NCBI GenBank assembly: GCA_024693165.1
Contig: JAILLM010000071.1
Coordinates: forward strand, 1 to 20,320
Source: Bacilli bacterium
Lineage (GTDB): Bacteria; Bacillota_I; Bacilli_A; RF39; UBA660
Direction: 5' to 3'
DNA length: 20,320 nt
Part shown: in pieces, positions 1-6,351 of the stretch
Layout of the letters: each line of letters starts with the position of its first letter
How positions within the stretch are numbered: position 1 is the first letter of the stretch
Made by a program: the position numbers and the translations under genes
The notes under the pieces: model-generated
Told to the model about the DNA's origin: nothing
The model's input: only the letters and a program-made list of their open reading frames with translations
Database searches by the model: none

Positions 1-381
1 ATGTATAAAACTAAATATAATAGTATTCAAAAAAGCACTATCAAAAGTTAAAACAAAATATTTAGATATTGGAAGTGTTATATTAACACATAAAGTATAT
101 ATTAAATATCCAACTACTCCATATGTAGTCTCTTTATAACCTAAGAATATAATTCCAAGAATTAAGGATACTATTGAAAGAATATTTAAATAGAATACGG
201 GACTTACTGGAATAATTCTATTAATTACAATCGCAAGACCAGACATGCCTCCATAAACAACATTATTAGGCACAACATAACAATTATAAACTAAAGATGC
301 AACCAAGCAAAAAATAACTAAAACTAACATTCTAGGTCCAACACTATGTTTCTTTAAATATACTTTAGTCTTATCTAACAT
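1..381 (-). CDS. YitT-family membrane protein, N-terminal part (runs off left edge)
   Basis: The minus strand is open from an ATG at 381 to base 1, giving 127 residues with no stop, so the C-terminal part lies outside the window. After a short basic N-terminus (MLDKTKVYLKKH) there are hydrophobic segments and the stretch VPNNVVYGGMSGLAIVINR. That stretch closely matches the N-terminal domain of YitT/DUF161 integral membrane proteins (a P-N-N-x3-G-G-x-S-G-L pattern). The family is widespread in Firmicutes; its transport or other role is not established. An AGGTGA ribosome binding site lies 5 nt before the ATG. A perfect -10 (TATAAT, 399-404) precedes it, just after the tuf terminator, so it is probably its own transcription unit. 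Confidence 0.8.
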   Translation of the reverse strand, partial: MLDKTKVYLKKHSVGPRMLVLVIFCLVASLVYNCYVVPNNVVYGGMSGLAIVINRIIPVSPVFYLNILSIVSLILGIIFLGYKETTYGVVGYLIYTLCVNITLPISKYFVLTFDSAFLNTIIFSFIH

Positions 382-398
382 TACTTTCACCTATTATC

Positions 399-427
399 AT
401 TATACTATTTAAAAAAAATAAAAAAAA
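399..427 (-). promoter_or_regulatory. Possible promoter of the YitT-family gene
   Basis: A perfect TATAAT (399-404 on the minus strand) lies 17 nt downstream of a poly-T hexamer (422-427), which is a poor -35. The -35 region is the T tract of the tuf terminator. The site is supported by its position 18 nt before the start codon, but the -35 match is weak. Confidence 0.35.
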
Positions 428-443
428 CTCAACAATGTTGAGT
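411..443 (-). terminator. Rho-independent terminator after tuf
   Basis: A 7-bp stem ACTCAAC/GTTGAGT with a 3-nt loop (427-443) is followed on the minus strand by two runs of eight T separated by one A (411-427). The flanking A and T runs would also let it work in the other direction. It ends the str operon 21 nt after the tuf stop codon. Confidence 0.85.
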
Positions 444-464
444 TTTTTAATATTGATTCAATAA

Positions 465-1640
465 TTAGTCTATAATTTCTGAAACAACACCAGAACCAAC
501 TGTTCTACCACCTTCACGGATAGCGAATCTAGTTCCTTTTTCAAGTGCTACAGAAGTGATTAATTCAACGTCGAATTCAACGTTATCACCAGGCATAACC
601 ATTTCAACACCAGCAGGTAATTCGATTACACCAGTAACGTCTGTAGTTCTGAAATAGAATTGTGGTCTGTAGTTTGTGAAGAATGGAGTATGTCTTCCAC
701 CTTCTTCTTTATTTAATACGTATACAGAACATTTAAATTTCTTATGAGGAGTAACTGAACCTGGTTTAGCTAAAACTTGTCCTCTTTCAACGTCATCTCT
801 TGAGATACCTCTTAAAAGAACACCAGCGTTATCTCCAGCTTGAGCGAAATCTAATGATTTTCTGAACATTTCAATACCAGTAACTACTGATTTTTGAGTT
901 TCTTTAATACCAACGATTTCAACTTCATCATTTAAATTTAATACACCACGTTCAACACGTCCAGTAACAACTGTACCACGTCCTGAGATAGTGAATACGT
1001 CTTCAATTGACATTAAGAATGGTTTATCAGTATCTCTAGCAGGAGTATCGATATATTCGTCAACTGCAGCCATTAAATCTCTAACAGCTTGTTCATTAGC
1101 AGCATCTCCTTCGATAGCTTTTAATGCAGAACCTTTGATAATTGGACAATTATCATCGAATCCATATTCTCCTAATAATTCTCTGATTTCCATTTCAACT
1201 AAGTCTAAGATTTCTGGATCGTCAACTTGGTCAGTTTTGTTCATGAAAACTACGATTTTTGGAACACCAACTTGTCTAGCAAGTAAGATATGTTCTCTAG
1301 TTTGAGGCATACATCCATCAGCTGCAGATACAACTAGGATAGCTCCGTCCATTTGAGCAGCACCAGTGATCATGTTTTTAACATAGTCAGCGTGTCCTGG
1401 GCAGTCTACGTGAGCATAATGTCTCTTGTCTGTTTCATACTCGATATGAGCAGTGTTAATTGTAATACCACGTGCTTGTTCTTCTGGAGCACTGTCGATT
1501 TGTGAATAATCTTTAACTTCTGTTCCATGTGAGAATAACTTAGAAATAGCAGCAGTTAAAGTAGTTTTACCATGGTCAACGTGTCCGATAGTACCAATAT
1601 TAACGTGTGGTTTACTACGGTCAAATTTTTCTCTTGCCAT
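465..1640 (-). CDS. tuf: Elongation factor Tu
   Basis: EF-Tu is the GTPase that delivers aminoacyl-tRNA to the ribosomal A site. The 391 residues cover the whole family length (usually 393-397). GTP-binding motifs are intact: P-loop GHVDHGKT at 19-26, RGITI in switch I near 58-62, DCPGH at 79-83, NKTD at 134-137 and SAL at 171-173. Domains 2 and 3 follow, with the typical RGQVLAKPGS, GGRHTPFF and FAIREGGRTVGSGVV stretches. It is last in the order rpsL-rpsG-fusA-tuf, 84 nt after fusA, and has a strong AGAGGAAA ribosome binding site. A promoter in the fusA-tuf gap suggests extra transcription beyond the operon promoter. Its canonical NKTD and SAL motifs contrast with the altered ones in the neighbouring EF-G. 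Confidence 0.98.
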   Translation of the reverse strand: MAREKFDRSKPHVNIGTIGHVDHGKTTLTAAISKLFSHGTEVKDYSQIDSAPEEQARGITINTAHIEYETDKRHYAHVDCPGHADYVKNMITGAAQMDGAILVVSAADGCMPQTREHILLARQVGVPKIVVFMNKTDQVDDPEILDLVEMEIRELLGEYGFDDNCPIIKGSALKAIEGDAANEQAVRDLMAAVDEYIDTPARDTDKPFLMSIEDVFTISGRGTVVTGRVERGVLNLNDEVEIVGIKETQKSVVTGIEMFRKSLDFAQAGDNAGVLLRGISRDDVERGQVLAKPGSVTPHKKFKCSVYVLNKEEGGRHTPFFTNYRPQFYFRTTDVTGVIELPAGVEMVMPGDNVEFDVELITSVALEKGTRFAIREGGRTVGSGVVSEIID

Positions 1641-1686
1641 AAAAATTTCCTCTTTCCTTAATTTTTTTTGTTAAATTAACAAATAT

Positions 1687-1715
1687 ATTTTATCTAATAC
1701 TTAATTTAAAATCAA
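1687..1715 (-). promoter_or_regulatory. Probable sigma-A promoter for tuf
   Basis: On the minus strand TTGATT (1710-1715) and TAAAAT (1687-1692) are separated by exactly 17 nt, matching 4/6 and 5/6 of the consensus. It begins 10 nt after the fusA stop, 46 nt before the tuf start. No terminator separates fusA from tuf, so this would add to operon readthrough. Confidence 0.5.
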
Positions 1716-1724
1716 GCATTATTC

Positions 1725-3797
1725 TTAGTTAGCGCTGTTTTTCTTAATAATTTCTTCAGCGATTGATTTAGGAACTTCTTCATAATGATCTTTGAACATT
1801 TGGTAAGCTCCTCTACCTTGAGTATTACTACGTAAATCAGTCATGTATCCGAACATTTCTGATAGTGGAACCATAGCAGTAATTCTAGTTGCAGTTCCTA
1901 AAGATTCTTGACCCATTGGTCTTCCTCTTCTTGAAGTTAAGTCTCCCATAACATTACCAACATATTCATCTGGTACGTCAACTACAACCTTCATTATTGG
2001 TTCAAGTAATACAGCTTTACATTTATCTTTAGCCATCTTAAGAGCCATAGAAGCAGCAACTTTGAATGCCATTTCTGATGAGTCTACTTCATGGTAAGAA
2101 CCATCATGTAATGTAGCTTTAATATCTACAACTGGATATCCAGCAAGGATACCTCCAGCCATAGCTTCTTGTAATCCTTTGTCAGTTACTGGGATATATT
2201 CTCTAGGAACTACACCACCAACAACTTCATCAACGAATTCATATCCTTTACCAGGATTTGGTTCAAATTTGATAACAACATGTCCGTATTGTCCACGTCC
2301 ACCTGATTGTTTAACATATTTAGCATCACAATCACCAGCAACAGTTAAAGTTTCTCTGTATGCTACTTGTGGTCTACCTTGGTTAACTTCTACGTTGAAT
2401 TCTCTTCTCATTCTATCAACAATAACGTCTAAGTGAAGTTCTCCCATACCTGAAAGAATTGTTTGACCAGTTTCAGAATCAGTCTTAACTCTTAATGTTG
2501 GGTCTTCTTCTACTAATTTTTGAATTGCGATAGCCATCTTATCTTGATCACCTTTTGATTTTGGTTCAATAGCGATATCGATAACTGGTTCTGGGAATTC
2601 CATACCCTTCATGATACATGGTTTCTTTTCGTCGCATAATGTATCAGCTGTTGTAGTATTCTTTAAACCTACTGCAGCAGCAATTTCACCAGCGTGAACT
2701 TCAGTAATTTCAGTTCTAGTGTTAGCATGCATTTGAAGAATACGTCCGATTCTTTCTTTAGTACCCTTAGTTGAGTTTAAAACATAAGAACCGCTTGTTA
2801 ATACTCCAGAGTAAACTCTGAAGAATGATAATCTACCTACGAATGGGTCAGTCATGATTTTGAATGCTAATGCAGTAAATGGTTCAGAATCACTAGGATG
2901 TCTTTCAACTGTATTACCATCTTTATCAGTACATTCGATAGCTGCAACATCAGTTGGAGCTGGTAAATAATCAATAACTGCATCAAGTAAAGGTCTAACA
3001 CCTTTATTAGCTAATGCATCAGAACATAACATTGGGAAGAATTTAGCACTTAATGTAGCTTTTCTGATAGCAGCCTTTAATTGATCAACACCGATTTCTT
3101 TTCCATCTAGGAAGTCCATCATTAATTCATCATCAAAAGTTGATACTGCATCAATTAAATTCATTCTCCATTCTTCAGCTTTATCCTTCATATCTGCAGG
3201 AATTTCAGCTTGAGTTAATGTTTCTAATTCATCTCCATTGAACATGTAAGCTTTCATGTCTACTAGGTTAACAACACCAGAGAAGTCAGCTTCAGCACCA
3301 ATAGGGATTTCGATTGGAGCAACATTAGCACCTAATCTATCTTTAACAGATTGAACTGACATATAGAAATCAGCACCAATTTTACCCATCTTGTTTGCAC
3401 AAATAATTCTTGGAACGTCGAATTCATTTGCTTGTCTCCAAACAGTTTCAGATTGAGGTTCAACACCAGCGTTAGCATCTAGTAATAGAATAGCTCCGTC
3501 TAAAACTCTTAAAGATCTTTGAACTTCAATTGTGAAGTCTACGTGTCCTGGAGTATCGATGATATTATATCTATAACCATTCCAGTAGCAAGTAGTAGCT
3601 GCTGAAGTAATAGTAATACCTCTTTCTTTTTCTTGTTCCATCCAGTCCATTTGTGATTCACCATCATGTGTTTCACCAATTTTATGAGTCTTACCAGTTA
3701 AGAATAAGATTCTTTCAGTTGTAGTAGTTTTTCCAGCATCGATGTGAGCCATGATACCGAAGTTTCTTAAATGATCAATTGGAATGTCTCTTGCCAT
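1725..3797 (-). CDS. fusA: Elongation factor G with altered guanine-recognition motifs
   Basis: EF-G is the GTPase that drives ribosomal translocation and, with RRF, ribosome recycling. The 690 residues match the normal length, and the five-domain layout is colinear with typical EF-G. P-loop AHIDAGKT (17-24), RGITI in switch I (59-63) and DTPGHVDFT (81-89) are canonical. The G4 motif reads NKMG at 135-138 instead of NKMD (codon GGT at 3384-3386). The G5 region reads SDALANKG (259-266) where GSAFKNKG is usual. In this GTPase superclass the G4 Asp binds the guanine ring and sets GTP specificity, so these changes are unexpected in the only fusA visible here. Domains III-V look intact (GMGELHLDV, GRGQYGHVV). 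The gene lies 9 nt after rpsG with a TAGGAG ribosome binding site. It is certainly an EF-G; the effect of the changes is unknown. Confidence 0.97.
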   Translation of the reverse strand: MARDIPIDHLRNFGIMAHIDAGKTTTTERILFLTGKTHKIGETHDGESQMDWMEQEKERGITITSAATTCYWNGYRYNIIDTPGHVDFTIEVQRSLRVLDGAILLLDANAGVEPQSETVWRQANEFDVPRIICANKMGKIGADFYMSVQSVKDRLGANVAPIEIPIGAEADFSGVVNLVDMKAYMFNGDELETLTQAEIPADMKDKAEEWRMNLIDAVSTFDDELMMDFLDGKEIGVDQLKAAIRKATLSAKFFPMLCSDALANKGVRPLLDAVIDYLPAPTDVAAIECTDKDGNTVERHPSDSEPFTALAFKIMTDPFVGRLSFFRVYSGVLTSGSYVLNSTKGTKERIGRILQMHANTRTEITEVHAGEIAAAVGLKNTTTADTLCDEKKPCIMKGMEFPEPVIDIAIEPKSKGDQDKMAIAIQKLVEEDPTLRVKTDSETGQTILSGMGELHLDVIVDRMRREFNVEVNQGRPQVAYRETLTVAGDCDAKYVKQSGGRGQYGHVVIKFEPNPGKGYEFVDEVVGGVVPREYIPVTDKGLQEAMAGGILAGYPVVDIKATLHDGSYHEVDSSEMAFKVAASMALKMAKDKCKAVLLEPIMKVVVDVPDEYVGNVMGDLTSRRGRPMGQESLGTATRITAMVPLSEMFGYMTDLRSNTQGRGAYQMFKDHYEEVPKSIAEEIIKKNSAN

Positions 3798-3806
3798 AAT
3801 TTTCTC

Positions 3807-4274
3807 CTACCATCTATAATGAGCGAAAGCTTTATTAGCTTCAGCCATCTTGTGAGTGTCCTCACGTTTTTTAACACTTCCACCGATTCCGTTAGAAGCA
3901 TCGATAATTTCATAGGCTAATTTTTCAGCCATAGTTTTACCACTTCTTAATCTAGCATAATTAACTAACCATCTTAAAGCTAAAGTTTGAGCTCTTTCGT
4001 CATTAACTTCAACTGGAACTGAAAGGTTAGCACCACCAACACGTCTAGACTTAAGTTCAAGTACTGGTCTGATGTTTTCTAAAGCTTTTTCATAAACTTC
4101 AATTGGTTCTTGACCAGTCTTTTCTTTTATAATATCAAATGCACCATATAAAATCTTTTCAGCAGTACCTTTTTTACCACCAATCATTAAACCGTTGATA
4201 AGTCTAGTAACAACTTTTGAATTGTATATAGGATCTGGTAATACGTCACGTTTTACAGCACGATTTTTACGCAT
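3807..4274 (-). CDS. rpsG: 30S ribosomal protein S7
   Basis: S7 is the primary 16S rRNA binder that nucleates the 30S head and contacts the E-site tRNA and mRNA exit. At 155 residues it is the usual length of 156. Conserved stretches are KRDVLPDPIYNSK near the N-terminus, RRVGGANLSVPVEV in the middle, LRWLVNYARLR, and the C-terminal THKMAEANKAFAHYRW. The start is fixed by an AAGGAGG ribosome binding site 7 nt before the ATG. It sits 25 nt after rpsL and 9 nt before fusA in the str operon. S7 is the translational repressor of this operon in E. coli; no such target was identified here. Confidence 0.97.
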   Translation of the reverse strand: MRKNRAVKRDVLPDPIYNSKVVTRLINGLMIGGKKGTAEKILYGAFDIIKEKTGQEPIEVYEKALENIRPVLELKSRRVGGANLSVPVEVNDERAQTLALRWLVNYARLRSGKTMAEKLAYEIIDASNGIGGSVKKREDTHKMAEANKAFAHYRW

Positions 4275-4299
4275 CTTTTTTCCTCCTTAATATTTTTTA

Positions 4300-4716
4300 T
4301 TATTTAGTTTTTGGTTTTTTAGCACCGTATTTAGATCTAGCTTGTTTACGATCGTTAACACCTTGAGTATCAAGTGCACCTCTGATTACATGATAACGTA
4401 CACCGATTAAGTCTTTAACACGTCCACCTCTAATTAATACAACGCTATGTTCTTGTAGATTGTGTCCTTCTCCTGGAATGTAAGTATCTACTTCTCTTCC
4501 GTTAGAAAGTTTAACACGAGCAAATTTTCTTAATGCTGAGTTTGGTTTCTTTGGAGTTTTAGTACCAACTTTAGTACAAACACCACGCATTTGTGGATGG
4601 TTAGTATTAGTTGATTTCTTTTCCATAGAATTAAAACCAAATGTTAACACTGGAGATTTACTCTTTCTAGTCTTTTTACCTCTACCTTTTTTAACTAATT
4701 GATTAACTGTAGTCAT
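4300..4716 (-). CDS. rpsL: 30S ribosomal protein S12
   Basis: S12 sits at the decoding centre of the 30S subunit and governs accuracy. The product is 138 residues, the usual length for the Firmicutes form with its longer N-terminal loop. I chose the ATG at 4716, which gives the family start MTTVNQLVKKGR and has AAAGGA upstream. An in-frame ATG at 4746 would add ten unrelated residues. The streptomycin-contact residues Lys56 (TPKKPNS, E. coli K43 counting Met) and Lys101 (RVKDL, E. coli K88) are kept. The next loop reads KDLIGVRYH, with Ile104 where KDLPG is nearly universal. In E. coli, replacements of that Pro (P91 counting Met) cause streptomycin resistance or dependence. This is the first gene of the str operon. 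Confidence 0.96.
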   Translation of the reverse strand: MTTVNQLVKKGRGKKTRKSKSPVLTFGFNSMEKKSTNTNHPQMRGVCTKVGTKTPKKPNSALRKFARVKLSNGREVDTYIPGEGHNLQEHSVVLIRGGRVKDLIGVRYHVIRGALDTQGVNDRKQARSKYGAKKPKTK

Positions 4717-4739
4717 AAATGTAAATTCCTTTCTATGAG

Positions 4740-4795
4740 CACACATCCTGGTGTGTCAATTCATTTATAAAATTAAATCTGAAAAAATTCAGATT
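4740..4795 (-). promoter_or_regulatory. Structured leader of the str operon mRNA
   Basis: Between the promoter and rpsL there is a leader of about 90 nt with two hairpins. One is an 8-bp stem AATCTGAA/TTCAGATT with a 4-nt loop (4776-4795). The other is a 5-bp stem CACAC/GTGTG closing a 6-nt loop that carries AGGA (4740-4755). The first lacks a T tract and is not a good terminator. They could be an autoregulatory site for S7 or S12 or only RNA-stability elements; I recognise no named motif. Confidence 0.35.
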
Positions 4796-4813
4796 AATTC
4801 CAAATGCATGCTT

Positions 4814-4842
4814 AATATAACACATAAAAATAGCGATTTCAA
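4814..4842 (-). promoter_or_regulatory. Sigma-A promoter of the str operon
   Basis: TTGAAA (4837-4842) and TATATT (4814-4819) on the minus strand are spaced by 17 nt, each 5/6 of consensus, with TG one base before the -10 (extended -10). It lies in the gap between the small membrane-protein gene and rpsL, about 98 nt before the rpsL start. Confidence 0.7.
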
Positions 4843-4873
4843 CATTTTTTTACGGTTTTACGCGCAATTTTCA

Positions 4874-5215
4874 CTATTCTTTATATGTTTTATAACTTCC
4901 ACAAGTTAAATATGTTTTATAAGATACTTTATTATTATCTTTACTAATTAAAACATACCCTTCACACTTATCATTTTTAGTATCATGAGTATCTGCGAAA
5001 GCAGGAACAAGATCAACAATATCTACTTTCATAGAATCACCATTAACTAAATTAAAGTCATTTGTAGCCATATAAACAGATGCAGCTTCTTCAAGGTTCT
5101 TTTCTAATTTGTAATACTCTTTATTCTTATTATCTAAATTAAGCGCAATAAATAAAAAGCATCCAACTAAAGTAATAATAAAAAATAACCAAAGAAATAT
5201 AAATTTCTTACTCAT
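4874..5215 (-). CDS. Small membrane-anchored exported protein, function unknown
   Basis: The product has 113 residues. After MSKK comes one hydrophobic segment (about 5-26), then an extracellular domain with a helical stretch (LEKNLEEAASVYMATND, 37-53) and a C-terminal part with two cysteines, KCEGYV (Cys84) and YLTCGSYKT (Cys105). These could form a disulfide. The layout recalls short pilin-like or pseudopilin-like surface proteins with a KCxGYV...YLxC pattern, but there is no prepilin cleavage motif, so I leave it unnamed. I chose the ATG at 5215, which has GGTGAT upstream; an in-frame ATG at 5281 would place residues across the rplL terminator. It occupies the rplL-rpsL interval where rpoB-rpoC lie in B. 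subtilis. A perfect TATAAT (5231-5236) lies just upstream without a good -35. Confidence 0.75.
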   Translation of the reverse strand: MSKKFIFLWLFFIITLVGCFLFIALNLDNKNKEYYKLEKNLEEAASVYMATNDFNLVNGDSMKVDIVDLVPAFADTHDTKNDKCEGYVLISKDNNKVSYKTYLTCGSYKTYKE

Positions 5216-5240
5216 AATATCACCAAGATAATTATATAAC

Positions 5241-5269
5241 AAAAAAAGACTTCTTTGTAGAAGTCTTTT
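5241..5269 (-). terminator. Rho-independent terminator after rplL
   Basis: A 10-bp perfect stem AAAAGACTTC/GAAGTCTTTT with a 6-nt loop (5244-5269) is followed on the minus strand by seven consecutive T. It starts 12 nt after the rplL stop and closes the rplJ-rplL unit. Confidence 0.9.
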
Positions 5270-5281
5270 AAAAGAATGCAA

Positions 5282-5650
5282 TTAAGCTAATTCAACAGTA
5301 GCGCCAGCTTCTTCTAATTTAGCTTTAATTTCTTCAGCTTCAGCAGCTGGAACGTTTTCTTTAACGTTTCCACCATTGTCAGCTAAACCTTTAGCTTCAA
5401 CTAAACCTAATCCAGTAATTTCTCTTAAAACTTTGATAACTTGGATTTTAGAAGCTCCACAGTCTTTTAATACAACTGTTTTAGTAGAAGATCCTTCATC
5501 TTCAGCAGCAGCAGCTGGAGCAGCAGCAACAGCAACAGCACTTGGATCTACACCAAATTCTTCTTTCATTGCGTCAACTAATTCTTTAACTTCAAGAATA
5601 GTCATTTCTTTTAATGATTCAATAATATCTTTTGTAGTTAATTTTGCCAT
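5282..5650 (-). CDS. rplL: 50S ribosomal protein L7/L12
   Basis: L7/L12 forms the flexible stalk of the 50S subunit that recruits and activates translational GTPases such as EF-G and EF-Tu. The product is 122 residues. An N-terminal dimerisation and L10-binding helix (about 1-33) is followed by an alanine-rich hinge (AVAVAAAPAAAAEDEG). The C-terminal domain carries the conserved KIQVIKVLREITGLGLVEAKGL and ends AKLEEAGATVELA. The loop after the KGL helix (ADNGGNVKENVPAAEAEE) departs from the usual VDGAPKPVKEGV form. An AAGGAGGAATTATA ribosome binding site fixes the start, 23 nt after rplJ. It ends at a strong terminator, so rplJ-rplL form a closed two-gene unit. Confidence 0.97.
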   Translation of the reverse strand: MAKLTTKDIIESLKEMTILEVKELVDAMKEEFGVDPSAVAVAAAPAAAAEDEGSSTKTVVLKDCGASKIQVIKVLREITGLGLVEAKGLADNGGNVKENVPAAEAEEIKAKLEEAGATVELA

Positions 5651-5673
5651 TATAATTCCTCCTTAAAAATTAA

Positions 5674-6171
5674 TTATTTTTCTTCACCTAATTTGTCGGC
5701 ATATAAATTAAGCGCAATAGATAGATTTTTTAAGTGTTCCATCAAACCACCTGCAAACATAGTAAGTAATCCTTCGTAAGATGGGATTGAAGCGTATTCT
5801 TTGATAGTGCTTAAATCAACAACTTCACCATTGATCATACCACCAACGATTTCGATGTTCTTATGATCTTTAGCAAACTTGCTAATAATCTTGATAGGTT
5901 CAAGTAAATCTTTACCAAATACGATAGCGTTTGGTCCTTCAAGATAAGCAGACATATCAACATTCATATCTTTTAATGCTCTATTAACAAGAGTATTCTT
6001 ATAAATTTTTACTTCACTATCGATCTTTTTTAAATCAGATCTTAGTCCTTCGAAATCAGCAACTGTACTTTGAGCATATCTAAATAAAACAATGCTTTCA
6101 GAATTTTTTACTTTATCAGAAATTTCAGAAATTACAGTTTGTTTTCCTTCAAGAATTTTTTCGCTTGCCAT
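5674..6171 (-). CDS. rplJ: 50S ribosomal protein L10
   Basis: L10 anchors the L7/L12 dimers to 23S rRNA at the base of the stalk. The product has 165 residues, the usual size. Visible family features are the N-terminal region (KQTVISEISDKVKNSESIVLFRYAQ), the KIYKNTLVNRAL RNA-binding segment, the EGPNAIVFG strand, and a C-terminal helix (LKNLSIALNLYADKLGEEK) that binds L12 dimers. An AAGGAGG ribosome binding site lies 6 nt before the ATG. The gene follows an L10-type leader and attenuator, so L10-L12 complex probably represses its own operon by premature termination, as shown for B. subtilis rplJL. Confidence 0.96.
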   Translation of the reverse strand: MASEKILEGKQTVISEISDKVKNSESIVLFRYAQSTVADFEGLRSDLKKIDSEVKIYKNTLVNRALKDMNVDMSAYLEGPNAIVFGKDLLEPIKIISKFAKDHKNIEIVGGMINGEVVDLSTIKEYASIPSYEGLLTMFAGGLMEHLKNLSIALNLYADKLGEEK

Positions 6172-6194
6172 ATATGTCCTCCTTAAAATATTTA

Positions 6195-6220
6195 TAAAAA
6201 AACTTTCCGGTTAGGAAAGT
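6195..6220 (-). terminator. Attenuator terminator in the rplJ leader
   Basis: A 7-bp perfect stem ACTTTCC/GGAAAGT with a 5-nt loop (6202-6220) is followed on the minus strand by seven T (6195-6201). It lies between the promoter and the rplJ ribosome binding site, not after a gene, so it must act conditionally. Its 5' arm (6213-6219) can pair instead with leader bases 6253-6259, which would act as an antiterminator. Confidence 0.8.
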
Positions 6221-6252
6221 CTACTTTATATATATTATATACAAAAGTTAAA

Positions 6253-6312
6253 CCTTCCCTCGGCAAGATTATTAAGGATTTCTCCCCTTGCTGTCTTTGG
6301 TACTCGTTTTTT
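6253..6312 (-). promoter_or_regulatory. L10 (rplJL) mRNA leader
   Basis: Read on the minus strand, the leader contains ACCAAAGACAGCAAGGGG, then TTAATAATCTTGCCGAGG. The conserved elements of the bacterial L10 leader are the GACAGCA block, a GCAAG/CTTGC stem and the closing CCGAGG. In the family the L10(L12)4 complex binds this kinked structure. The 3' edge includes GGGAAGG (6253-6259), which can pair with the terminator's 5' arm (seven pairs including two G-U), linking L10 binding to termination. Confidence 0.85.
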
Positions 6313-6322
6313 TATCTCGATT

Positions 6323-6351
6323 AATATAACACGTAACTAATTACATGTCAA
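6323..6351 (-). promoter_or_regulatory. Strong sigma-A promoter of rplJ-rplL
   Basis: A perfect TTGACA (6346-6351), a 17-nt spacer, and TATATT (6323-6328) preceded by TGT (extended -10) lie on the minus strand. The -35 is inside the last codons of rplA (Ile-Asp-Met) and the stop codon is in the spacer. It is the best-matching promoter in the window and starts the L10 leader about 7 nt downstream. Confidence 0.85.

Noticed and set aside
991..1305. Plus-strand open frame opposite tuf, and similar ones opposite fusA, rplL, nusG, dusB and the 20202 gene
   Set aside because: They mirror well-conserved minus-strand genes, show no family features and lack ribosome binding sites.
1668..1682. Inverted repeat TTGTTAAATTAACAA before tuf
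   Set aside because: The loop would be only one base, there is no T tract on the transcribed strand, and it lies between the promoter and the ribosome binding site.
5155..5175. Lipobox (LVGC) in the small exported protein
   Set aside because: The hydrophobic segment continues for about eight residues past the Cys, so it looks like a membrane helix and not a lipoprotein signal.
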